This document shows positions 26,801 to 38,800 of a stretch of 64,000 nucleotides of DNA, in pieces. Origin of the DNA: Phoronis australis. Lineage: Eukaryota; Phoronida; Phoronidae. Made by a program: the position numbers and the translations under genes. The first letter of the stretch is position 1, and every line of letters begins with the position of its first letter. The stretch is taken from the NCBI GenBank assembly GCA_002633005.1, contig NMRA01001047.1, positions 1 to 64,000 of the forward strand, in the 5' to 3' direction. Under the pieces are notes generated by a model. The model saw nothing but the letters and a program-made list of their open reading frames with translations. It did not search any database and was not told where the DNA came from.

Positions 26801-29800
26801 AGGCATACCGGTAGTCAGAATCATCCTAAAGTCGTCATCGTCCGTTGTCAACATCACATAAATACACTTGCTAAATTTAGTAAAGATCCTGCAAACGGTT
26901 TGGGAGATACAGCCATGGGCGCAAAAAAAAAAAAACTGCCACTAGGAGGCGCCACAGTAGTCCAAATCGTCTGAAAATCATCGTCAACCGTCCTCTACAT
27001 AGTAAGCATATACACGCAAAGTTTCACAATCATCCTTTGAGCGGTTTGGTTGATAGAGGGGTGGACGCACAAAAACAGACTCAGAAGCACTAAAAATGGC
27101 CACTAGGTGGCGAAAACTATGTCGAATCCACCTGAAAACTGGAGGATAGCGTCATCTCACTAATAGGTGCCTACATACCAAATTTCATGAAAATCTGTTC
27201 AGGACTTTTGAACATACAAAGGTAAGCATAAAAAAATTAAAATTGCCACTAGGGGGCACACCGGTAGTCGGATCCGTCCAAAAGTTCGCACATGCCGTCC
27301 CATTCATGAATGGAACATATGTGCCAAATTTCATGAACGTATGTCAAAGGGTTTTGGAGATAAAGCAGCGGACGCCGGACGGATGCCGCCCGGACGGACG
27401 GAGATGACGGCATAATGCGTCCACATATAAATATGTGGGCGCATAATAAAATGGAAATTGAATTTAAGGATCATGTATCAACAAAAAATGAAAAGGAAAA
27501 GTTACTTCAATTTAGTTTTGTGACGTAAAAGCCGAATACATAAATGTAATAAAATTAGCACCTAATACAATTCAATCTGTCTAGAATTAATTTTAAAGTT
27601 AATTCAATAAAAAACTAAACACAAAAATTCAACCAAAAAGTCATGCAAAGTTAATTATTGGCCTCAAGCAATAAACTTCTAGTTCCTTTTAAAATTAAAC
27701 TCATTCAGAACTTAAAACAGGACAAAAAGTAGGAACAAGACATTTTAACACCATGTAGGCCACATACCAAAGCCAGTCAGGATCTCCCCAGCAGGCACTA
27801 GCAACTCCTGTCCATTATCAATCTGGACACGCCTCCCTTCTCTCTCATAGGACAGTTGCATGGATGCGGGGGAGGTGCTTGGTGATACTGTGATCATGCG
27901 AGTGACAGCGGGCACAGACCTCAAACCCTATCACAAAGAAATTTTAATTAATAGATTGACTAGAACCAATTTCAGATTTTCAAACAATGCATTATGCATA
28001 ATGGGTTTGCTAAAATAAAAATCTAACATTTAGTCTAAGTTCTACCTGAAAGACATCAAAACACAAAAAATGTTTAAATAAAACAACCCAATTTCTCAGT
28101 TGTTCCAATACTATGTATATCGTATTGAAGTGAATTTTAAATGTAATTACAGAATTTCCACCTTCCAACTGGCAGCACATAACAATGTGCCATGTACTGT
28201 GACTGAGTTGTGCTTTGCCAAAAACATTTATAAGGAGAGATTAAAGACGATGTGCGACCTGAGAAAAATCCGACCAACTTCAGAACGTCATATCCCAAAA
28301 AATGGCCGACAGGAATCAAATGAAATTTTCAGGAACTTTATGCACAGTGCTGCAAAACATTCTAGTAATTATTCTTAAAATGTTCCCCATCAAAAAGAGG
28401 ACTTTCAGGATTTTTCCAAAAAATGTTAATTAAGAAAACAGCAGCATTTTTAAAATTTGATATTGAACATTTAAATCAAAAGAACTATGATCACGGAATA
28501 ACTGTTATTTTTCTATGATGTACCTTTCTTTTTCACAAAATTTTACTAAAAAGACTTGGTCACACGACCTAGCTAATGGCGTCTTTGTATAAACTCAAAA
28601 ATCAAATTGTATGGACTTTCTGCATTCAAAAAACAAAAAAACTTTTACAAAGTTTAATTTGTGAAGGTAAGAAGATTTGTGTGAAGGTAACTGCCTAAAG
28701 GCAGACTTTCAGAGAAGGTCCCGCGTAACCTCAATACTTATAGATGTACCATGAAAAAACGCATGCCTCCATATCTACCTGCAGCGTGATGGTGGCGGTG
28801 ATCTTAGCTTCACCCTTCATCTTCTTTATAGTGATTGGAGGACCACTGAGGCATCCTTCACCGTGATGGGAGATGTTCTGTCTGTATGAAGGGAGGTCAT
28901 CAGCACCAGTGAACTATATAATGGTATAATATACAATACAATATAATACAATACAATGCAACAATACAATACAATACAATACAAAACGCTAATACTGTAT
29001 CACAGTGTTTATATAATTATTCTAATTAATTATCAGGACTTGTTCAATTGCAAGTCATGCACACTCAAGAATGAAACCCTAGAACTGAAGCAGACGCTAA
29101 CCATGCAATACACAAGAGGTCAAAATACAAAAAATAAGGTGATAGTTGTTATATTTTGTTTCTCACAAATCCACGAAATATTAAGTGCAACTCAACTTTA
29201 AGACACTGTTACTGGACACATGCCACTTTGTAATAGGAAACATTTTAAATACAACCCTTTCGCATTGCAAGAGAACAAAAATGGCTGTCACTTGACCAAA
29301 TTCCAAAAGTGCCTATCACTTGACCCAATTCCACAAGTGCCTGTCAATTGACCAAATTTCAAAACTTGGTACGCAAGACTAGACGAACTGACAGGAACTA
29401 CGGGCAATTTCATTCATACGCGACCATTGCAAGATGCAGAACATTTTTGCATGAAACATTTGAATATCCCACTGCATTAAATTTATACAAGACTGCAGAA
29501 CGCTGTTCACCAACTACCCTACTGCCATCACCATCCCCGTCTAGTGACAAGGCACTTTATCAGAAAATGTCTATCAGAAAGGCATACATATTGCAATAGG
29601 CAGAACCGCTGAACTGATAAAGAACCTAAATCAGGACAAGGAACCCTAAAAAGGCCATTTGACATCCCTTTATTTTTATCCTGCAAGTTGAAACCTCACC
29701 TTGCAAACAGCTATCAGATTGGGCTGCGTGGTGACGTTACCGGATATGTCACGGGTGGACACCTGGAACTCTACCGACTGTCCGTTTTCGACGTCGCACG

Positions 29801-32800
29801 TCTCAGGAGTGACAATCAGTTCGCTGGGCGCCCCCGGCAACAGACGGATCTTCAGTGTTTGCACCTCCCTCTTCAAACCCGAAACTTTCACGGCTAGATT
29901 GTAGCTCTAGAGTAAGAGCAAACCATGGTAATCTACGACATGTTCATCATACCACAGACAAACACTATAATAGCCATAAGATGATGTCAATAAGGAAAGT
30001 GTCTTTTTATAATCTCAGATTGAGAACTGAAGGTTATATTATCTACATGGGTGTGCTCCAGGATAAGGATGGATCTGACATGGCTTCTTGTATACCCACT
30101 CTCCACCAGATCAAATTAATGGCCCACTAGCGCCACCTGATGACCTCCAAGCTTAAACCACAAAAGCACAACAACTGATAGTTCACGATATAGAAAGCTT
30201 TTCCTACCTTGCCACTAACAGATTGTATATCGCCTTCTGCCACAATGTCCTGTATGACTAATGTGTTGCCCTTGATGCAAGTACTTTTGTAGTTCAACTC
30301 CAGGCCACTACAAAGGACACACGTCAAGAACTAGTCATTTACTAGCTACAGCGTAACACAAAAATCAGTGAAAAGTAATCTGTACTCAGAATACATGATG
30401 ACAAACGGAATGAAACAGGAAAGAGATTTCACCATAGTGGCAGATACATTTGTTCTGCAGAGTTTCATATTAGTCGAACAAAGCCCATGTGTTTGAGAAA
30501 CCATAAAATGTTAACAGAAGAAATCTTACCTGGTCTCCAAACTAGGTTTCAGCGCACTCGTTGGCTTGGTGGGGTTGCCAAATTCATCTTGCACCTCCAG
30601 TGGAATGTTGAATGGCGTGCCCACGCGGAACGGTCCATCTAGCAAGCCTACTGTGAACTTATTGGGCTCGCCCTCTGAAATGATTTGAAGCATGCCACCA
30701 TTTTTAACATAGCCACAGAATCATTTAAGTCAAGAATCTTGCAACGCTTTGCAATGCAATCGATTTAAACTGGTCTTTCCACTCTTCTTTTACAATTTCA
30801 GACAAAGACATTCAGAAGTGATCGGTGTAAAATGTTTTATTTCAATTCAGTAAAATTTAACTGTTGAAATAAACGTTTTTGAATGAATAAAGTTAAGATA
30901 ATGACAAAAAAGAGACAAAGAAAGAGGACGCTGGAAATCAAATAAGAGAAAATTGAAACAAAAAATAGGAAATACTCTAAAAAGAGGAAAATTCCAAGCC
31001 ATGAGTGATGCACAATCAGCAAGTAAAGGTAATGACACCGGGCATTGAAAGTTAAAAAAATCAAAGTGGTTAACCTATTGGTTATTGATTACATATTTTC
31101 ATTGATTAGCATTATCATACAGCATGTTAACATTCACTACACTAGCAAGCAACAAATAGTTTGCGAGTAGCACTTCAATTAACTTGAAAATTGGACAGCT
31201 GTGTTTTAGAAAAAGACCCATCACCTAACTCCTCTTTGCATTACACCATGCAATGCTTCACAATGCCCTTCATCTCTGGCTGACACTCACCGATGACCGT
31301 GAACTGTATTGAGTGCCTGGGCAGCTCCTTCTCTGCAAATCTGTTGGCCCCGCTCTCGTTCAGCACCACTTGTAGGATCAGGGTGTGATCGCCAAGGTTC
31401 TTCACATTTTCTGAAATGGGACACACGGAATTCCTTAATATCAAATGACTTTAATCATGCTTGAGCTCAACAAAAGACCTCTGCAATATCTTTTGTGCCT
31501 AAAACCATCAGATGAAGCTATGACTCTTTAAGTTTTGTCAAATGTAACCTAGAATCATTACAGCGTAATACACAAGAACAACGGAGGGCGTTGATGTGGG
31601 GCCCACCATGTGCATTGCAAATGACAAAGATACAAGAAGTGTTATTTTTTCCAACACCAGTGAAAATTGGCAAATGCAATCCTGGTAGATACTGAGGATG
31701 CTGTAAGGAAATCTAAAATGATCACAGCATCAGTTACGCTCATCAAATAATCAGCGCCAGCCACTTTTACCTAACAGAAACTCCTTTGCCAAGACGACTC
31801 TTCCAGGGAATTGAGAGACAGAGAGAAGAATACTAAAAATGATCAAATTGCTGCTAGGAGGAGCAGCACTATTCAAAAATGGACAAGAGCTATTTTCATC
31901 TAGATAAAATTTTATCTGCCAATGTACTGAGGCAAATGCACAAAGTAAAGCTCTTATTGACAGGAACACACCTATTAAATTCCACGACATTCTTTTAAAG
32001 GAGTTTGGTAGATATTGTCTGAGACAGATGTGAAACACAAAACAGTCACTAGGAAGAGCAGCAGTAGCTGGATTCGCCTGAAAGTCATCATCATTTAAAC
32101 ACTTCTCACCACTCAAATTTCACAGTCCATTGGTGGATATTGAAGCAAATGTGAAAAATAAAACTACCACTAGGGGGCAGGAATGACGGCATAATGCGCT
32201 CCTGTATAAATACGTGGATGCATAACAAATATGAAAGAAACATCCTCTCACTCAATTCTACTCATAAATTAAGCTGCTCAGATGTGATTTTAAACGTAAA
32301 ACCAGTTGTGCAACCCACATACTTAAATTCGTGACCCAGATTCGTGACCCACATTCGTGACCCATATTTGTTCCACTCGGGCTTCTACTTACCCATTTTC
32401 CTGAACCAGTATCCCCACGATTTTCCAAACTGGCTGATGTGTGAGACGAGCTCTTGGTCGCCCAAAGGATCTGGAAAACATTGTCGCATCCACCTTAGAA
32501 ATGATCACGTCAGAGAGAACGTAATACAAAAATCAGAGAAAAAGCTGTAGTAAATTCCACAAAAACATGTCAAGAAACATTTATTGTGAAATGTCTCATT
32601 TCATAACTCAGCGTATGGTTGAGCTGTAATCAGGGCTTGGAATAACCAGTGACAAAAATGAGGAAAAATAAATATCCTTCCTAAAATAAGCAGTCTTGTG
32701 TCATAGAAGTATATTTTGTGTCGTAAACTTTTACTGAAATAAACATTTTTGCATGAATAAAGTCAAAATAACAATAAAAAGATGAAAAAAGAGGAAACTG

Positions 32801-35800
32801 GAAATCAAAAAAGAGGATCAAAACCAAAAAGGAAGAAATCATATTAAGAGGAAAATTCTAAACCTTGGCATTCAAAACTCACTCGCGAACCTTTACCACA
32901 CAGGAATCCAACAAAATCAAATGACTACACTTTCAAGCCAATATTCACCACTATTATCGATCAAAGTTAAAAGCTCACCATGACAGATCAGTTTGAGTTC
33001 CACCAGTAACTTTCCTTGGCGTGACCCCGGCAGTTTACTTATTTCTTCACCTTTACGATTCAAAATGTTTACCTTTATTGCACCTGCAAAAGGTAATGAA
33101 ATGTATAGTTTAGGCCTTCACAATAATGAAATGTCAGTTCTTCTGAGGACCAGAATTGCTAACAGCTCCATAGCGACCAGAGGCTTAGTTGAATTTGTCC
33201 AGAGCAGGTGCTCTGTAGCTTAGCTTGCTGTTAATACAAGATGCACATTTAGGTTCATCATTGCACAATTTGACAATTTCACACCAGCATGACACTAGGC
33301 CCAACAGACAAGCTCAACATCAGCGCCCTCCTTTGGCCACTGCACAGACACAGTTAGAGTTCAGTCAAACTTTCCTCAAGTGCTCTCGCGATGAAATGTA
33401 GTCGTACTACATAATAATGTTGTTAAAGTGCATTTCACCTTGTAAAGCAGGCTAAAAAATGAAAAAGAATTTGGCCCTTTCCTCACGTAAAACAAGTCTC
33501 ATAACACTCCTTACCATGACAGGATTCTATTTGCGTTACCATGGAAACAGAATCCTATCATGGTAAGGCGTATTATGATATGGATTTCATGAGAGTAAAA
33601 CGCATAATTTGATTTTTGTTTTAAACCGGCTACAAAGGGTGAAATTCGGGTTTAATTTCCAATCACAGGCTTGTGACAGAATTGTATTCATCCCCATTGC
33701 AGCACCGTGTATGGCAGTCTTGACATGAATGAACATAATTTACTTGCTTGATTTCTTGTTTAATAAAATTAAGTGGGTACATGCTACTTCAGCAGAAACA
33801 AAAAAAAATTACCGCAAAACGAACATATCCTTTTATTCAGAGCACGTCATCACGAGTTTAATAGCCACTTTGCTAAACTGACCTAAGGTAAAGTTAGTGA
33901 AATCTTATTTTAAGGGCTGCAGCACAAATTATGGGAATTTGTTTAACATCCTAAAATGGAAAAAGATTTTTTAAGTTTTTAAGATTTCAAAATGTCTTCT
34001 TACATCAGGATGTCAAGTAAAAGTTTGTCACAGGTGAAACTCAACATAGCGGCATCATATTAGAGGGATGCAGTTCAACAGTGCAAGTCATGCAATGGAG
34101 GAAACACCTCCACATGAAAACTGTAAGAAGGAAGAAATTTCCTAAAAAGGAACTGCTTTTTATGTATTACAAAAAATATATCAAACTACAACGCTTGGTG
34201 TTCTCCACAACCTGTTTTGACTCGTCACTGTGTCGAGTTTGAATTTTGCTGTGTTGAGTTTGACTTACTTGCGTCGACTTAGAAAACCTGTGTGCACAAC
34301 GAGTACTGGGAGATAAATAATTTCTTAAATATACTAGTCCATTTTTGGCTTTTCGTAATAGGTCAATTCATTTATTCTACAACTTAATACACAAACTCCT
34401 CACAGTATGAACGTGGACTTTCGAACACTCACATGAAGTTTGTAATTCCAGTCGAGTTTATATTTTCTGTTGTGGGGAACACGTCAATAACTGTGATCAG
34501 AAATGACAGCACAGTCGTGTTATACAAAACAAAACAAATTAATCGTTACAACAGGGATGAAGAAACATAGACAAAGTTTCCAGATTCAGTCTATCCTTAA
34601 TTCATGTTTTCATAAAATGACCTTCAAAAATCTCTGAGAGTAGAACGAAACTAAAATAACTATTTAGCAGAAAGTTTCCAACACACATGAAACTGAAATG
34701 CAGATGTGAACTTCAGTAGCAACAGGTAAACAGGTACACAAACTACTGTGTTTATTCTCTTCAGCAGTGGGGGGTACTGAACCTGATATGATATCAACAA
34801 GTAGTACCTAACCTTTGTGACACAGAATAAGTGAGAGATAAAAGACATGACCTGTTCAAGATCAAGCAAACCAAGTAAGACTTAGAAGCTTTCTCTCACA
34901 AGTCGGAAAAAAGGAGTCTAGTTTATAAAGATGGGAGACAATGAATGCGAGACAACTTTAGTTGAAATTCCTGAGGCTGACGAAATAACAGAAGAGCTTT
35001 TGAGGAAAATGTTGGAAACTGTAAAAGGAAAAAGAGTTGTCATTGAGCACTTTCAAGTGACTCCTGCCACCAAGAAAGGTAACAGGCTTGCTCCACAAAA
35101 ATTTAATAACGGAAACATGAGCAAGACTGGTTGCACAAAATTTAGTTCTAATTGTTCACGATCACATTTCTGTGAGGAATGTGTCTGGTGAATTTTTGAT
35201 GCAATCGTTTAAAAGTCTTGATGAGGAAGTCTCAAACTATAAATTGAAAAACAGCTCTTAATCTGTAGTTGTTATGTTGTTTTACATTTATTGTGCAAAT
35301 GAAGTTGAATATTAACATTATGACTATAACACAGCACTACAAACATCGTTTTCAGGAGAGAACTACTCCAGTGTGCTAGTAAAGGTATCCATAACGTACA
35401 TGGCAGACAGCATCAAAGAGTTTGACAGTATCATCATCAAACTGCTTGAGAATGATAAAGACGCTCGTCAATGGTCTTTGAACATTACCAAGACATTCGC
35501 TAAAGAACTCTGCTTCTATAAATGCTACCTTCCAATGCTGATTCAGGCACAAAAGCGAAGGAACCTCGATACAATAACACTCCCCAACGTTCCACACGGT
35601 AAGGTCACTAGAGAAATAGGGATGATTGCTTTGGAAGACCTCAAAATGCATGGATACAGAACTGTCGCTACGACAAACAGCTTGGATGTTGAGCACTGCA
35701 AGAAAGTAATGACCGAGCTGGGAAAATTCCATGCCTTGTCTTATGTTGTTAAGGAGGAGCTTACAACGAAGCAGCACATGGGCAAATATTGGTACGTATA

Positions 35801-38800
35801 CCATGAAGCACTGTACCACAAGAAGTCAGAAGAGCGCTACCTGACTCTGTTTCAGGCATCCTTTAGAGCTGCACTGGCAACGGCAAAAATGAACATGACA
35901 GATACACGGACAAAAAAAAAGTTCGACAGACTTTACGACATAAATTTATACGATACTATAATTGAATTCATTCATCCGAGAGAGCCATATAGCGTTGTTT
36001 GCCACGGCGATTTATGGCAGGGTAACATTCTCTTTAAATACTGCCTTACTAACAACAACCTGCCATTGGACATCAAGCTCATCGATTTCCAAGAAATAAG
36101 ATTTGCCCCACTCACCATTGACCTAGTCACGTTTTTCTACATGAACACAAGCAGCCCAATGCGCCAGCGCCACCTACAGGAACTACTACGCGTCTACTAC
36201 AACATGTTTAGAACTACGCTACAAAACTTGGAGATAGAGGACAAACTCCAGTTTACCCTGTCAGAATTGGAACAAGAGTACAAGAACGATCGCTTGTGCG
36301 GGGCTCTAAAGGCGTGCGTGTTTTTGCCGATTATGTACGCTGGGGCGAACAGTCAAGTAGACATATTTGAAAGAGACAGTGATGAGTTGATGAGACAAAT
36401 ATCAACGTCATTACAAGCTAATCCACACATTATCAACAGGTTGCAAGATATAGTCATGGAGATAATGGAGTCGGTTAAAATACCCAGTGTACCAAAAACG
36501 TGAATGCTAAAATAGTCTCAACTTTGGCAGTTTAAGGTCATACAACACTTGCACTAAACTTCCAAGAACTGGGGTCCAATGCACCTGCCTTCCGGGAGTT
36601 TTGAGACCAATTTCAACATTTCAGTTTCTTAGGGTATGTGAAAACAATGGAATAGGGCAACATGAATTATATTGAAAATGAGGCAAATCAGGGTCTACTT
36701 TTATCAGAAAAAATAACCCCTGATTTCATATCTTAAGTTTGATTTCTTACTTTTTATCAAAAATGCACCCAAGGTGACACACAAATTACTCACTTAATTA
36801 GCTTAAGTGGTTCACACGATGCAAAACAAAACCTGGGGGGCAGCATGTTCTACTTATTTCACTGTGTTACAATCAATAAACACATAGGAAGCACACCATG
36901 AACTAGTCACACAGGAAAACTCTTAATGTTCAGTGTACCACAGCTGCGATTCAGCAACACACGTGCTCCAAGAACAATAAACCCAAATTGCATTGCAGTT
37001 TCCTCTAACACACTAATGGACGATAGTTGTTTCCCCTGACTAAAATGTTCATCGACTTTCAGTACACGTCATTTGCACGGTCTTTAGTATGTGCACGCCG
37101 AGTGTGCCAACACGCAGCTTGCGATTGCATGGCTATAAACTAATGATGCTTGTCAATCATCTCCATTAAAAACTACCACTGTATGACTGCAACACACAGT
37201 TTCTTCACCAAAATATTATCAATCCTTCATTGTTCATACAGAGCATCTCCTGGAAGTCTTTTTCAAAATCTCTCCACAATGTTTCAAGTAACAAACTAAC
37301 CGAACAAGTGATTGACATACGATCGAAAACCCAAACAAAGTCTCCGTCTAATTGAAAGCACAGTCTCCTTCCCTGGATTAATTTGCAGACACAATCACAC
37401 AAGAAGAGAATTCTTAACTTTCACACTCTGTCAATATGCTTTCAGACCCCAAAAACGTAATTGATGACAAAGATGGAGCAGACATGGTTATCACAACTTC
37501 AGGTTTGACAACAAACATATTGACCTCAGCAAAAGTCTATTCCTATCTTTAGACATTAGTTTGACGACCAACCTTTTAATAATAAGCTTTTAAGCACGAT
37601 CCTCGTGACAGAAACAGTCTCAACTAGCTGAAGGCAAAACGTGCGCAAATATCAACTTTCACAGAAACAAGATCCATAAAAACTAGTTGGAATGCCCATG
37701 TGAAGACAACAGTGAGCGGAGAACAACAACAAAAGATACCTACCAACGGTGAAACCTGCTGGCTTCTTTTGGTTATTTCTCACTTCTAAACCCTCTGGGA
37801 AGGTCACATCCAACTTGCTGGGCAATCTAAAATATCCAAGGAAAAAACTTTAGTTAAGATTGGTATCCAAGAAGTTCTAACAGTTATGACAAGTATTTGA
37901 TGTAGCCTCTCAACTGACAGATAAATTAAAGATCCACTGCCATAAATAGGATGCACAATGGCAATCTAGGGGATTTTGTCTGCGGTACTAGTGTTATTTT
38001 TCAAATGCATGGTGGGACAGTTGCCAGTTTGTAAAATACCTGTGACAACACAGTCATTGATAACTTATGGACGCGTAACTTGATTTGCAATTTGCATTTC
38101 ATGAGGTGAGATTTTGCTTCAGCGTGATCGAATGGCATAATTCTTTTGGTCTTACTTGGCCTCTTCCTCATCAATATACTTCTTGATTTGTGCCTGTGTT
38201 GTGTTCTGGTCCAGTTTGGTAAGAGGCAGGACACGCATGTTGTCGTGCAAGCTGATTGGCTCCTGTGAGATCTCGATCTCTCCGCCCGTGGCGTAAACAG
38301 CTCCGTCGTACTCCCCGTGAAGGAAGAATCGGTTGATGCGACCGTAAATGATAGGTACCAGACGGATTAGACGTACCTTCAAGAGAACACACAGACAAAT
38401 TGGTGTAAGATTAAGTCATGCACACACCCAGAAATTGCTTTCGCATTATATCCAGGTTCTCAATCACTTCCTTGCATACAATCACTAAGAAGAAGCTCAG
38501 AGGAGCAGGAGAAACATTTGTGCAATGCGTGATTGTGTGCCAGTGAACCCAGGATTTGAACCAGGTCCCCAAACGGGAGTCCCAAGCTCAAACCACAACA
38601 CCACACCGTGTCCAATAGTTCTTGCAATAGTGAAAACTATGCATCCTTTAAGTAAAATACTGGAAGCGTGACATCTGCAGAAAATGAAGAAATGCAAAAT
38701 TTCAAAGTATATCCATACCATAATGAAAACTTACTTCATCCATCCACATGCAGTAGACTTGAGAAATGACTATGAGAAGTGAAATGTGTTGCAATACGCT

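Noticed and set aside
27365-27420. CGGACGGACG short direct repeats suggested a CRISPR-like or satellite array
   Set aside because: It is a short GGAC-rich tract inside a transposable element; eukaryotic DNA, no spacer structure.
38530-38625. Possible functional tRNA gene on the minus strand
   Set aside because: Only box B is convincing; stems do not pair.
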